Origin: Benzoatithermus sp963720725
Lineage (GTDB): Bacteria; Pseudomonadota; Alphaproteobacteria; Geminicoccales; Geminicoccaceae
Assembly: GCA_963720725.1 (NCBI GenBank)
Contig: CAVRGN010000003.1
Location: forward strand, 1,364,001-1,428,000
Length of the DNA: 64,000 bases
Direction: 5' to 3'
Of this stretch, positions 51,681 through 61,288 are shown piece by piece. A model generated the notes under the pieces. That model was not told the DNA's origin, did not search any database, and worked only from the letters and a program-made list of their open reading frames with translations. Each line of letters opens with the position of its first letter. Position 1 is the stretch's first letter. A program made the position numbers and the translations under genes.

Positions 51681-52835
51681 ATGCCTCTGCAACCCTATGC
51701 CTGCACTCCTGAGACCAGCCTCGGGCGCGCGATCGCCGAGCCACCGAGCGATCTGCGCGGCGCTTATCAGCGCGATCGGGATCGGATCATCCACTCGATC
51801 CCCTTCCGTCGCCTCGAGTACAAGACGCAGGTGTTCGTCAATTTCGAGGGCGACCATTTCCGCACACGTCTGACCCACTCGCTGGAGGTGGCACAGATCG
51901 CCCGCGCTATGGCCAGGGCCTTGGGCGCCGACGAGGACCTGGCCGAGGCGGTGGCACTCGCCCACGATCTCGGCCACAGCGCCTTCGGCCATGCCGGGGA
52001 GGCGGCGCTGGACGAGGCGCTGGCCGGATTTGGCGGCTTCGACCACAACCTCCAGACCTTCCGCATCGTGACGCGGCTGGAGCGGCGCTATGCCGAGTTC
52101 GACGGGTTGAACCTCACCTTCGAGACCCTGGAGGGCCTGGTCAAGCACCATGGCCCGCTTGTGGACGAGGTGCCGGCGATCGTCGCCGAGCACGAGGTGG
52201 CGGCTAGGATGGACCTGGGCCTGCGCCCGACTCTGGAGGCGCAGCTCGCCGCCATCGCCGACGACGTCGCCTACACCAATCACGATCTCGACGACGGCTT
52301 GCGGGCCGGCTTCCTGGCCCTGGACGAACTGCGGCCACTGCCGCTGGCGGGCGACGCGCTGGCGGAGGTCGACCGCCGCTATCCGGGCCTGGACGTGCCG
52401 CGGCGGGTACACGAGGTGATCCGGCGACTGATCGACGGGATGGTGCGCGATCTCGTCGCCAGCGCGCAGGAGCGGCTGGCCGCGCTGGCGCCGCGGTCTC
52501 CGGACGCCATCAGGGCGGCGACGGTGCCGATGGTCGCCTTCTCTCCCCAGGTGGCCGAAGGTCTGGTCGAGCTGCGCGGGTTCTTGCGCGAGCGCGTCTA
52601 TCGCCACTACAAGGTCAGCCGCATGACGCTGAAAGCGCGTCGTGTGGTGCGTGAGCTCGCCGACGCCCTGCTCGCGGCGCCCGAGTGCCTTCCGGATGGC
52701 TGGCGGAACCGGGCGGGCGCGCCCCACACGGCCGCCACGGCGGCTACCGTACGGGACTATGTCGCCGGCATGACCGATCGCTTCGCGCTCGACGAGCACG
52801 ACCGGCTGTTCAAACTCAGCCGAGATCGAGCATGA
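51681..52835 (+). CDS. dgt: Deoxyguanosinetriphosphate triphosphohydrolase-like protein
   Basis: 384 residues. HD-domain metal ligands: H in DHFRTRLTHSLEVAQIARAMA, the HD pair in ALAHDLGHSAFGHAGEAAL and a later Asp in AYTNHDLDDG. The opening R-x-E-P-P-S-D-L-R-x-x-Y-Q-R-D-R-D-R-I-I-H-S-x-x-F-R-R-L-x-x-K-T-Q-V-F is diagnostic. It hydrolyses dNTPs to nucleoside and triphosphate, controlling dNTP pools. The stop overlaps the argS ATG by four bases, so they are coupled. Confidence 0.94.
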   Translation: MPLQPYACTPETSLGRAIAEPPSDLRGAYQRDRDRIIHSIPFRRLEYKTQVFVNFEGDHFRTRLTHSLEVAQIARAMARALGADEDLAEAVALAHDLGHSAFGHAGEAALDEALAGFGGFDHNLQTFRIVTRLERRYAEFDGLNLTFETLEGLVKHHGPLVDEVPAIVAEHEVAARMDLGLRPTLEAQLAAIADDVAYTNHDLDDGLRAGFLALDELRPLPLAGDALAEVDRRYPGLDVPRRVHEVIRRLIDGMVRDLVASAQERLAALAPRSPDAIRAATVPMVAFSPQVAEGLVELRGFLRERVYRHYKVSRMTLKARRVVRELADALLAAPECLPDGWRNRAGAPHTAATAATVRDYVAGMTDRFALDEHDRLFKLSRDRA

Positions 52836-54582
52836 ATCCGTTCCGCGAGCTGCTGGACCACACGCGCGACGCCATCGCGGCGCTGCAGGCGGAGGGTCGA
52901 CTTCCGGCCGTGCTCGATCTCGAGCGGGTGGCCGTGGAGCCGCCGCGCGACGCGGCAAATGGGGACGCCGCCACCAACGCGGCCCTGGTTCTGGCCAAGC
53001 CCGCGGGACGGCCGCCGATGGCGCTGGCGGCCGAACTGGCGGCGGCCTTGGAGGGCAAGGGCGAGATCGCCGCGATTTCCGTGGCACCGCCGGGCTTCAT
53101 CAACCTCGCCATGCGGCCCGGCTTCTGGCAACGGCAGGTGGGCGTGGTGCTCGCGGCCGGGGCCGACTATGGCCGCAGCGGCCTCGGGCGCGGACGGCCG
53201 GTGAACGTCGAGTTCTGCTCGGCCAACCCGACCGGCCCGCTCCATGTCGGCCACGGCCGCGGCACGGTGTTCGGCGACGCGCTGGCGGCCGTGCTGGGCC
53301 ATGCCGGGTTCGCCGTGACGCGCGAATACTACCTCAACGACGGCGGCGCACAGATCGAGACTCTGGCCCGGTCCCTGCACCTGCGCTACCGCGAGGCCTT
53401 GGGCGCATCGATCGAGATCCCGTCCGGCCTCTATCCGGGCGACTATCTCAAGCCCGTGGCCGAAGAGGTCGCCCGGCGCGACGGCGACAAGTGGCTGGCC
53501 GCGGATGAGGCCGTTTGGCTCGAGCCGTTCGCCAGGATCGGCGTCGACGCGATGGTTGCGCTGATCAAGGGCGATCTCGCGGCCTTGGGCGTCCGGCACG
53601 ACGTCTTCAGCTCCGAACGCCGCCTGATCGAGGATGGCCGGATCGACGAGGCCCTGGACGTGCTGGAAAAGATGGGCCTGCTCTACACCGGCACCCTGCC
53701 GCCGCCGAAGGGGGGCAAGCCCGATGCCGACTGGGAGCCGGTGCCGCAGCTCCTGTTCCGCTCGACCGAGTATGGCGACGAGATCGACCGCCCGCTGAAG
53801 CGATCCAATGGAGCGTGGACCTACTTCGCCGCCGACATCGCCTATCATTTGGACAAGTACCGGCGCGGATTTCCGACCATGATCGACGTCTGGGGCGCCG
53901 ATCATGCCGGCTACATCAAGCGGATGCAGGCGGCGGTTCGCGCCGTGACCGCCGACGGCGGGTCGCTCGATGTGCGGGTCTGCCAGCTCGTCAATCTGCT
54001 CGACGCCGGCGTACCCATGAAGATGAGCAAGCGCGCCGGCCGCATCGTCACCTTGCGCGACGTGGTCGACGAGGTCGGCCGGGACGTCGTCCGCTTCATG
54101 ATGCTGACCCGCAAGAACGACGCGCCGCTCGACTTCGACCTCGCGAAGGTCACCGAGCAGTCCAAGGACAACCCGGTATTCTACGTCCAGTACGCGCACG
54201 CCCGGATCTGCTCGGTGTTCCGCAACGCCGCGGAGGAGGGCATCGAGCTGGCGACCGCGGAGCTGTCCCGCTCCGACCTTTCGCTGCTTGGAGCGATCCG
54301 ACCGAGCTGGCGCTTTTGCGCGAGATGGCGTCCTTTCCGCGCGTGCTCGAAGGTGCCGCCCAGCACTACGAGCCGCACCGGGTTGCGTTCTACCTGCAGG
54401 ATTTGGCCGGCGCCTTCCATGCGCTGTGGACACGCGGCAAGGAGGACGCAAACTTGCGATTCCTGATCGGGGACGGCCTTGAGCTGACCAGGGCTCGGCT
54501 GGCGATGCTTGCGGCGGTCCGTCGTGTGCTCGCCATCGGCCTCGGGCTCATGGGCGTGCGTCCGGTCGAGGAATTGCATTGA
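52832..54582 (+). CDS. argS: Arginyl-tRNA synthetase, frameshifted near the 3' end
   Basis: The class I synthetase HIGH-type motif is FCSANPTGPLHVGHGRGTVFGDAL, and the KMSK-type motif is MKMSKRAGRIVTL. The protein follows the family through FYVQYAHARICSVFRNA. At about 54290 the frame changes: SLLG- in the first frame is followed in the next by SDPTELALLREMASFPRVLEGAAQHYEPHRVAFYLQDLAGAFHALW..., the anticodon-binding domain, and the usual C-terminal LGLMGVRPVEELH. Adding one G to the GG run at 54290-54291 restores a 583-residue protein. ArgS is normally essential, so a base-calling error is the simplest explanation. Confidence 0.94.
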
Positions 54583-54617
54583 TCGGCGCGTTCCGCGCTT
54601 GTGGCGGAGTATAGGCC

Positions 54618-55571
54618 TTGGTTCATACCCACGACCTGTCGGAGCCCTGGGAGGCCCAGCGACGCGGACCCGGCTGGCTGGTGCTGCTGCTGGGCGTGGT
54701 CGTGTTCGCACTGTTCGGTGCCGTCGTGGGCTACGCCTACCTGCGAGGCCTGCCGGGGATCGGCGGCGAGCCGCCGCTGATCCACGCGCTGGAGGGACCG
54801 TACCGCTCGGCGCCGGCCGACCCCGGGGGTCTGGCCGTACCCAATGCCAAGTCGAGCATCGTCACCGTCCTGCGCCCGCAGAGTGAGCCGCCCCGGGTCG
54901 AGCGGCTGCTGCCGGTGGAACGCGCGACGCCGCTGGAGGCGCAGGAGCCGGAGGCGAGCGACGAGCCGCCCGCAGCCGCCCGGGCGGCACCCGAGGCGCT
55001 GGCTGCCGCGCCCGCCACTTCGTCGGGCGAGGATACGCCCGACGAAGGGTATGACACGGCGGCGCCGGCAGCGTCCGGCCTACCCTATCCCCGTACCAGA
55101 CCGGCTCCGCCCGAGCCGGTGGCCGAAGCAGGGCCGGTAGGGCCGCCGATCGCCGCATTGCCGCAGATCGAGCCGTCGGCCGCGCCGCTGGCAGCACCGG
55201 TGGCGTCGCCGCCGCCTGCTCCGGCGCGGTCCGCCGCGCCCGGAGCGCCGCAGCCACTGGTGCGCGCCCCGCCCGCAGCGACGACGGCGGCCTCGATCAG
55301 GCCCGCCGCGGGCGGCAGCGTCTACCGGCTGCAGCTGGCGGCGGTCCGGTCGGAAAATGGGCTCACCCAGGCCTGGGCCGATCTCCGCCAGCGCTACCCG
55401 ACGGCATTGAGCGAGGTGGTCCCGCAAGTCGAGCGCACCGACACCACGTCCGGGCCGCTGTTTCGCCTTCAGGCCGGACCGTTCGTTACGCGTGAGTCGG
55501 CGGCGGACGCCTGCAGCACCATTCGTGGCAGCGGCGGCCAGTGTTTCATCGTGGGTCCGATCCCCCAGTGA
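54618..55571 (+). CDS. SPOR-domain membrane protein
   Basis: 317 residues from a TTG at 54618. One membrane helix near the N-terminus (GWLVLLLGVVVFALFGAVVGYAYL), a long periplasmic Pro/Ala-rich linker (about 55-225), and a C-terminal SPOR domain (VYRLQLAAVRSENGLTQAWADLRQRYP ... GPLFRLQAGPFVTRESAADACSTI). SPOR domains bind denuded peptidoglycan at the division site. In alphaproteobacteria this gene commonly lies between argS and nagZ, as here, and its stop overlaps the nagZ GTG. Confidence 0.9.
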   Translation: MVHTHDLSEPWEAQRRGPGWLVLLLGVVVFALFGAVVGYAYLRGLPGIGGEPPLIHALEGPYRSAPADPGGLAVPNAKSSIVTVLRPQSEPPRVERLLPVERATPLEAQEPEASDEPPAAARAAPEALAAAPATSSGEDTPDEGYDTAAPAASGLPYPRTRPAPPEPVAEAGPVGPPIAALPQIEPSAAPLAAPVASPPPAPARSAAPGAPQPLVRAPPAATTAASIRPAAGGSVYRLQLAAVRSENGLTQAWADLRQRYPTALSEVVPQVERTDTTSGPLFRLQAGPFVTRESAADACSTIRGSGGQCFIVGPIPQ

Positions 55572-56605
55572 GCCGTGCGACCTCGACGCGTGCCGCCGTC
55601 GTCGGGCTCGCCGGCCCGTTGCTCGAGCCGGCAGAGCGCGAACTGCTCCTGGCACTTCCGCCGGCGGGCGTGATCCTGTTCCAGCGCAATTGTGTCGACC
55701 GCGGCCAGGTTCGCGCCCTCACCGACGAGATCCACGAACTGGGGGGTGACCGGCCGCTCCCTGTCCTGATCGACCAGGAGGGCGGCCGGGTCATGCGCCT
55801 GCGCCCGCCGCAGTGGCGGTCGCTGCCGTCCGCGCGCGACATCGGCCGCCTGGCGGCAGGTGACCCGGATGCGGCCCGCGCCGCCGCGCGCCTGCTCGGC
55901 CGGCTGATCGCCCACGATCTGCGCGAGGTCGGTGTCGACGTCGATTGCGCGCCGGTGATCGACGTCGCCACGCCTGCCATGACCGAGGCCATCGGCAGCC
56001 GCTCGTTCAGCGGGCGGCCGGCCGAGGTGGCCATGCTCGCCCGCGCCTTCTGCGACGGGCTGCTCGCCGGGGGCGTCGCCCCGATGATCAAGCATCTGCC
56101 CGGACATGGCCGCGCTCTGGTCGACAGCCATTTCGAGCTGCCTTTGGTCGCGGCTTCGCTGACCGAGCTGCGCGCGAGCGACTTCGCGCCGGTGGCCAGC
56201 CTGCGCGATCTGCCCTTCGCCATGACCGCCCACGTGGTCTACCCGGCCCTTGATCCGTCCGGCCCCGCCACCACCTCCCGGAAGGTCATCGCCCGGACCA
56301 TCCGCGGCACCCTGGGGGTTCAGGGCATCCTGTTCTCGGACGACCTCGCCATGCAGGCCCTGAGCGGCCTTCCGGCCGAACGCGCGCTCGCGGCCCTGGA
56401 GGCGGGCTGCGACATTGCCCTGTACTGTCCGGGCCGGCTGGCCGACAGCCGTGCCGTGCTGCAGGCGGTGCCGCTTCTGGCACCGTCGCTGCTGGCTCGG
56501 CTCGACGGCGTGCTGGGCAGTCTGGCGGAAACGGAGGTCGAGCGGTTCGACGCGTCGCTGGCGGAACGGCGCTTGGCCGATCTGCTCGCCGGCACCGCCG
56601 TATGA
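55568..56605 (+). CDS. nagZ: Beta-N-acetylhexosaminidase NagZ
   Basis: 345 residues (GH3) from the GTG at 55568, which overlaps the SPOR stop. It cleaves GlcNAc from anhydro-muropeptides in cytoplasmic peptidoglycan recycling. Motifs: PAGVILFQRNC, LIDQEGGRVMRL, the H-D dyad loop IKHLPGHGRALVDSHFELP containing the general acid-base His, MTAHVVYPALD, and the nucleophile Asp in GILFSDDLAMQALSG. Its stop overlaps the ATG of the M50 protease gene. Confidence 0.95.
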   Translation: MSRATSTRAAVVGLAGPLLEPAERELLLALPPAGVILFQRNCVDRGQVRALTDEIHELGGDRPLPVLIDQEGGRVMRLRPPQWRSLPSARDIGRLAAGDPDAARAAARLLGRLIAHDLREVGVDVDCAPVIDVATPAMTEAIGSRSFSGRPAEVAMLARAFCDGLLAGGVAPMIKHLPGHGRALVDSHFELPLVAASLTELRASDFAPVASLRDLPFAMTAHVVYPALDPSGPATTSRKVIARTIRGTLGVQGILFSDDLAMQALSGLPAERALAALEAGCDIALYCPGRLADSRAVLQAVPLLAPSLLARLDGVLGSLAETEVERFDASLAERRLADLLAGTAV

Positions 56606-57297
56606 TCGACCTCGCCGCGATCGGCCAGGCACTCTCGGTCTGGGCTCTGCCGGTGATCACCGCGATCACCTTGCACGAGGCGGCGCATGGCTGGATGGCC
56701 GACCGGCTCGGTGACGACACCGCGCGCCGGCTCGGTCGGGTCAGTTTCAATCCCGTGCGCCACGTCGACCCGTTCGGCACTCTGGTCCTGCCGGGGATCC
56801 TCTTGCTGCTGGGCTCGCCGTTCGTGTTCGGCTGGGCCAAGCCGGTCCCGGTCGCGTTCCATCGGTTGCGCAATCCCAAGATCGACATGGTCTGGGTGGC
56901 TCTGGCCGGTCCGGGCATCAATCTGGCGCTGGCTTCGCTGGCGGCGCTGCTGATGCACCCGCTGCTGCCCTACACTGGCGGCGATCTGGCGCTCTGGGTA
57001 TACCGCAACCTCGAGAACGCGATCTTCGCCAACGTCGTGCTCGCCTGCTTCAACATGCTGCCGGTGCTGCCCCTCGACGGGGGACGCGTCCTGACCGGCC
57101 TGCTGCCCAACCGTTGGGCATGGCGCTTCGCCGCGACCGAGCGCTACGGTCTGCTGCTGATCCTGGGGATCGCCTTCCTGGTGCCCATGATCGCGCGCGA
57201 GTTCGGCTACAGCATCAATCCCTTGGCCTGGGTCCTGATGCCGATGATCCAGACGGTCTACCATGTGCTGCTGTTCGTCACCGGTTGGGCGGCATGA
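56602..57297 (+). CDS. Site-2 protease-type membrane metallopeptidase (M50)
   Basis: 231 residues with about five membrane helices. The zinc motif HExxH is in ITLHEAAHGWMADRLGDDTA, and the third ligand region is NMLPVLPLDGGRVL. FGWAKPVPVAFHRLRNPK is also typical of the small YwhC-type branch lacking PDZ domains. The substrate is unknown. It stands between nagZ and scpA with four-base overlaps on both sides, a conserved alphaproteobacterial arrangement. Confidence 0.93.
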   Translation: MIDLAAIGQALSVWALPVITAITLHEAAHGWMADRLGDDTARRLGRVSFNPVRHVDPFGTLVLPGILLLLGSPFVFGWAKPVPVAFHRLRNPKIDMVWVALAGPGINLALASLAALLMHPLLPYTGGDLALWVYRNLENAIFANVVLACFNMLPVLPLDGGRVLTGLLPNRWAWRFAATERYGLLLILGIAFLVPMIAREFGYSINPLAWVLMPMIQTVYHVLLFVTGWAA

Positions 57298-58031
57298 GCG
57301 CGGAGGCGACCCCGGACGCCTTCATCGTCGACCTGGACGGCTTCGAGGGTCCGCTCGACCTGCTGCTCGATCTCGCCCGAGCCCACAAGGTGGACCTCGC
57401 CCGGATCTCGATCCTGGAGCTGGCCGAGCAGTTCCTGGCCTATCTGCAGGGCGTGCAGGCGCGGCAACTGCAGATCGCCGCCGAATATCTCGTGATGGCG
57501 GCCTGGCTCGCCTATCTCAAGTCGCAGCTCCTGTTGCCGCCCGCCGAGCGCGAGCTGGGCGATGCCGAGGCCATGGCCGAGGATCTGGGCGAGCGGTTGC
57601 GCCGCCTGGAGGCCCTGCGGGTCGCCGCGGCCGCCCTGCAGGAGCGGCCGCGGCTGGGCGAGGGCCGCTTCGCCCGCGGCGCGCCCGAGGCTCCGGTGGT
57701 GGTGGTGACGCCGCTGTGGCGGACCAGCCTCGCCGAGCTGCTCAGCACCTATGGTGCGGTCATGCAGCGCGGCCGCATGATCAACATGACCATGCCGGCA
57801 CGACGGCTGATGACGCCCGAGGCTGCCCTGCAGCGCCTCTCCCGGCTCCTGACCGGTCAGGATTGGCGCGACCTCGCCACCTTCCTGCCCGAGGGATTGG
57901 CCGACCCGCTCGTCCACCGCTCCGCGGTCGCGGCCTCGCTGATCGCCAGCCTGGAGCTGGCGCGCCAGGGCGCGATCGAGCTGCGCCAAGCGGCACCCTT
58001 CGCCCCGATCATGATCCGGCGGCGCACGTGA
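57294..58031 (+). CDS. scpA: Segregation and condensation protein A
   Basis: 245 residues. The kleisin subunit of the SMC-ScpAB condensin. N-terminal signature FIVDLDGFEGPLDLLLDLARAHKVDLARISILELAEQFLAYL and the helical C-terminus binding the SMC head (SLIASLELARQGAIELRQAAPFAPIMIRR). Overlaps the M50 gene and scpB. Confidence 0.95.
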   Translation: MSAEATPDAFIVDLDGFEGPLDLLLDLARAHKVDLARISILELAEQFLAYLQGVQARQLQIAAEYLVMAAWLAYLKSQLLLPPAERELGDAEAMAEDLGERLRRLEALRVAAAALQERPRLGEGRFARGAPEAPVVVVTPLWRTSLAELLSTYGAVMQRGRMINMTMPARRLMTPEAALQRLSRLLTGQDWRDLATFLPEGLADPLVHRSAVAASLIASLELARQGAIELRQAAPFAPIMIRRRT

Positions 58032-58561
58032 ACGATCCGGCGCCGAAGCAGGTTCTGGAAGCCCTCCTGTTCGCGGCGGCCGAACCGATCGAAGAGTCCG
58101 AGTTGCAGGGGCATCTGGGCGAGGCGCATGTGGCTGGTCTGCTCGCCGAGCTGCAGGCCGACTATGCGGATCGTGGCGTGCGGCTGGAACGCCAGGGCCG
58201 TGCCTGGGCGTTCCGGACAGCACCAGAGATCGCACCGCTCCTCCAGCGCAGCCGGGTCCAGCCCCGGCGACTGTCGCGGGCGGCGATGGAGACGCTGGCG
58301 GTGATCGCCTATCAGCAGCCGGTCACGCGGGCGGAGATCGAGACGGTGCGCGGCGTGGCGCTGGGCCAGGGGACCCTCGACCTCCTGGTCGAGGCGGGCT
58401 GGGTCATGCCCAAGGGGCGGCGCGAGACGCCTGGCCGACCTGTCACCTGGGTCACCACTCCCGCCTTTCTCGATCAGTTCGCGCTGGCCACGCTCGACGA
58501 TCTGCCGCGCCTGGACGAGCTGGAGGGCGCTTCCCTTTTCAATCCGCCGCGCGACGGCTAG
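58028..58561 (+). CDS. scpB: Segregation and condensation protein B
   Basis: 177 residues from a GTG overlapping the scpA stop (GTGA). Two winged-helix domains: VLEALLFAAAEPIEESEL and SRAAMETLAVIAYQQPVTRAEIETVRGVALGQGTLDLLVEAGWV. It forms a homodimer bound to ScpA in the condensin complex. Confidence 0.95.
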   Translation: MNDPAPKQVLEALLFAAAEPIEESELQGHLGEAHVAGLLAELQADYADRGVRLERQGRAWAFRTAPEIAPLLQRSRVQPRRLSRAAMETLAVIAYQQPVTRAEIETVRGVALGQGTLDLLVEAGWVMPKGRRETPGRPVTWVTTPAFLDQFALATLDDLPRLDELEGASLFNPPRDG

Positions 58562-58586
58562 AAGCGCGGGTCCGGTCAGCCCGAAG

Positions 58587-59651
58587 ATGGCGCCATTGGC
58601 AACCACCACCCCGCAGGGTCTCGAGGTCGAGGAGCTGTCGCACCGTTTCGGCGACCGGCTGGTGGTCGACCGCGTAGCGCTGGCGATCCGGCCGGGCGAG
58701 GTCCACTGCCTGGTGGGTCCGTCCGGCTGCGGCAAGACGACGACGCTGCGCCTGATCGCCGGGCTCGAGAATCTCCAGGCAGGGCGGATCGCGCTCGCTG
58801 GTCGGATATTGGCCGAGCCGGGCCGGATGATGCCGCCCGAGCGCCGTCGGGTCGGTCTGATGTTCCAGGACTTCGCCCTGTTCCCACACCTGCGCGTCGC
58901 CGAGAACGTGGCGTTCGGCCTGAGCGGGCGAGACCGACGCGGCCGCGAGCGGCGCGTTGCCGAACTCCTGGCCGCGGTCAACATGAGCAACTACGCGAGG
59001 GCCTATCCACACACACTCTCCGGCGGCGAGCAGCAGCGGGTGGCACTGGCGCGTGCGCTGGCCCCGGCACCGGAGCTGATGCTGCTGGACGAGGCCTTCT
59101 CCGCACTCGATACCTCGTTGCGGGCGCAGGTGCGCGAGGAGAGCCTGGCATTGCTGCGCGATGCGGGCACGCCGACCTTGCTGGTCACGCACGACGCGGA
59201 GGAAGCGATCCGCGTCGGCGATCGCATCCACGCCATGCTGGCCGGCCGGATCGTGCAGAGCGGCACGCCCTCGCAGCTCTATGCGGCCCCGATCAACGGC
59301 TTCGTCGCCGGCTTCTTCGGCCCGGTGAACCGGTTCCGCGGCCGAGTCAGCGGCGGTGAGGTCGACACGCCGTTGGGCCGGGCGCGGGCGGCGGGCTTCG
59401 CCGAAGGTATCGCGGTCGAGGCGATCGTACGCCCGGAGGCGCTGAAGGTGCGCCGACCCAGCACGGGGGGGACCCGCGCGCAGGTACTGGTCAAGCGCGA
59501 CCTCGGGCCTGTGCACCTGCTGCGGCTCGGTCTCGCCGACGGCAGCAGTATCAAGGTCCGCCAAGCGGGCGAAACCGATGCCATGGTCGGCGACGAGGTC
59601 GAGATCGACCTCGACCCCCGCCATCTTTTCGTCTACCCGGCGGCGGACTGA
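58587..59651 (+). CDS. Stand-alone ABC transporter ATPase, iron/polyamine (FbpC/PotA) type
   Basis: 354 residues. Nucleotide-binding domain (about 10-240): Walker A GPSGCGKTTTL, signature LSGGEQQRVALARAL, Walker B LMLLDEAFSALD, switch LLVTHDAEEAIRVGD. A C-terminal TOBE-like beta domain (about 285-350; IAVEAIVRPEALKVRR, VGDEVEIDLDPRHLFVYP) matches FbpC/PotA-type ATPases for ferric iron, molybdate-like or polyamine uptake. No permease or binding protein is adjacent; it sits between scpB and tatA, so its partners must lie elsewhere. Confidence 0.92.
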   Translation: MAPLATTTPQGLEVEELSHRFGDRLVVDRVALAIRPGEVHCLVGPSGCGKTTTLRLIAGLENLQAGRIALAGRILAEPGRMMPPERRRVGLMFQDFALFPHLRVAENVAFGLSGRDRRGRERRVAELLAAVNMSNYARAYPHTLSGGEQQRVALARALAPAPELMLLDEAFSALDTSLRAQVREESLALLRDAGTPTLLVTHDAEEAIRVGDRIHAMLAGRIVQSGTPSQLYAAPINGFVAGFFGPVNRFRGRVSGGEVDTPLGRARAAGFAEGIAVEAIVRPEALKVRRPSTGGTRAQVLVKRDLGPVHLLRLGLADGSSIKVRQAGETDAMVGDEVEIDLDPRHLFVYPAAD

Positions 59652-59746
59652 CGGTGCGCGCGTTGCCGTCCCGCACTATTTTTGCCACAAGCCGTGCGGC
59701 GATCGGCGGCCGTGGTCCGCGTGCGTCGGCTAGGAGCGAGCGGTAG

Positions 59747-59959
59747 ATGAGCATCGGAATCTGGCAGGTTCTCCTGATCCTGGCCATCGTCCTGATCATT
59801 TTCGGGGCGGGCAAGCTGCCCCAGGTGATGGGGGACGTAGCCAAGGGCGTGAAGAGCTTCAAGGCCGGGCTGAAGGACGACGAGCAGCCGCGTCCGATCA
59901 CGAACGATCCGCAGATCGAGGCTGGATCGGTCAAGAAGGACGAGCACGCCAGCAGCTAG
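59747..59959 (+). CDS. tatA: Twin-arginine translocase subunit TatA
   Basis: 70 residues. One membrane helix (IWQVLLILAIVLIIFGAGKLPQVMGDV) followed by an amphipathic helix (AKGVKSFKAGL) and an acidic tail. The FGAGKLP hinge is characteristic. TatA oligomerises to form the export passage for folded proteins. Confidence 0.96.
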   Translation: MSIGIWQVLLILAIVLIIFGAGKLPQVMGDVAKGVKSFKAGLKDDEQPRPITNDPQIEAGSVKKDEHASS

Positions 59960-59989
59960 GCCGGCGCACCCTGTGTTGGAGTACGGTCG

Positions 59990-60442
59990 ATGTTCGACAT
60001 CGGCTGGTCGGAGATGGCCGTCATCCTGATGGTCGCCCTGATCGTCATCGGTCCCAAGGATCTGCCGCGCGTGGCCCGGACCATCGGGAAATGGACCGGG
60101 AAGGCACGCGGCATGGCGCGTGAGTTCCAGCGTTCGCTCGACGACATGGCGCGCGAGGCCGAGCTGCAGGACGTCAAGGCGGAGATCGACAAGCTCAGCC
60201 GCGTCGACGTCCGTCATCGGATCGAGGAGACGATCGATCCGCAAGGCGATCTGCGCCGGGGGCTGAACGCGCCCACGAGCGCCGGTCGGCGCGTCAAGGA
60301 CGAGGACATGGCCGAAGCCGACCTGCCGCAGATCGCGCCACCGCCGGCGACCCCGGCGCTGCCCGGTCCGCCCGCCGCCGCGGCGCTGCCGGGCCCGACC
60401 GCCGAGCCCGTCGCCCCGGTCGCGGCCCGCGAGAACGATTGA
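59990..60442 (+). CDS. tatB: Twin-arginine translocase subunit TatB
   Basis: 150 residues. N-terminal helix MFDIGWSEMAVILMVALIVIGPKDLPRV with the Glu (SE) typical of TatB, an amphipathic helix (GKWTGKARGMAREFQRSLDDMAREAEL), and a Pro/Ala-rich tail. TatB and TatC form the signal-peptide receptor. Its stop overlaps the tatC ATG by one base. Confidence 0.95.
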   Translation: MFDIGWSEMAVILMVALIVIGPKDLPRVARTIGKWTGKARGMAREFQRSLDDMAREAELQDVKAEIDKLSRVDVRHRIEETIDPQGDLRRGLNAPTSAGRRVKDEDMAEADLPQIAPPPATPALPGPPAAAALPGPTAEPVAPVAAREND

Positions 60443-61275
60443 TGGCGCTGATCAAGGACATCGACGAGCGCGAGATGCCGCTGCTCGACCATCTGGTCGA
60501 ACTGCGCAACCGCGTCATGTGGGCCGCGGCCGCGGTGCTCCTGGGCTTTCTGGTCTGCTACGCCTTCGCCGACGACATCTACGCCTTTCTCGTCCGCCCG
60601 CTGGCCCAGATCTACGAGGCCAAGGGGCTCACCGACCGCCGGATGATCTACACCGGCCTGACCGAGGCATTCTTCACCTACATCAAGGTGGCATTCTGGG
60701 CCGGGGCGTTCATCACCTTTCCCTTCGTCGCGGCCCAGCTGTGGCTGTTCATCGCGCCGGGCTTGTACCGTAACGAGAAACAGGCGCTGCTGCCCTTCCT
60801 GGCCGCTACGCCGGTGCTGTTCTTCACGGGCGGCGCCTTCGTTTATTACTTCGTCTTTCCGATGGCTTGGAGGTTCTTTCTCGGCTTCGAGACCGTGCCC
60901 AGCGGCCCGGGTGAGCTGCCGATCCAGCTCGAGGCGCGCGTCGGCGAATATCTCGATCTGGTGATGAAGCTGATCTTCGCCTTCGGGGTGGCCTTTCAGC
61001 TGCCCGTCGCGCTGACCCTGCTCGGCCGCGTCGGGATCGTGTCGGCGGACCAGCTGGCCAAGGGCCGCCGCTACGCCATCGTCCTGATCTTCGTCTCGGC
61101 GGCCATCCTCACCCCGCCCGACGTGATCAGTCAGGTGGGCCTGGCCCTGCCCATGCTGCTGCTCTACGAGATCTCGATCTATCTCGTGCGACGGTTCGAG
61201 CGGCGGCGCGCGCAGAAGGAGGCGGAGGAGGCGGCCGCCGAGGCCGAAGGCCGCGAGGTCGACAGGACCGAATGA
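60442..61275 (+). CDS. tatC: Twin-arginine translocase subunit TatC
   Basis: 277 residues from the ATG at 60442 (TGATG with tatB; a TTG at 60439 is possible). Six membrane helices. Conserved MPLLDHLVELRNRVMWAA at the N-terminus, TGLTEAFFTYIKVAFWAG with the conserved Glu, and FGVAFQLPVALTLLGRVGIVSADQL. Core receptor for twin-arginine signal peptides. The basic C-terminal tail (RRFERRRAQKEAEEAAAEAEG) is longer than in E. coli. Confidence 0.96.
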   Translation: MALIKDIDEREMPLLDHLVELRNRVMWAAAAVLLGFLVCYAFADDIYAFLVRPLAQIYEAKGLTDRRMIYTGLTEAFFTYIKVAFWAGAFITFPFVAAQLWLFIAPGLYRNEKQALLPFLAATPVLFFTGGAFVYYFVFPMAWRFFLGFETVPSGPGELPIQLEARVGEYLDLVMKLIFAFGVAFQLPVALTLLGRVGIVSADQLAKGRRYAIVLIFVSAAILTPPDVISQVGLALPMLLLYEISIYLVRRFERRRAQKEAEEAAAEAEGREVDRTE

Positions 61276-61288
61276 GCGGACGGCTGGC

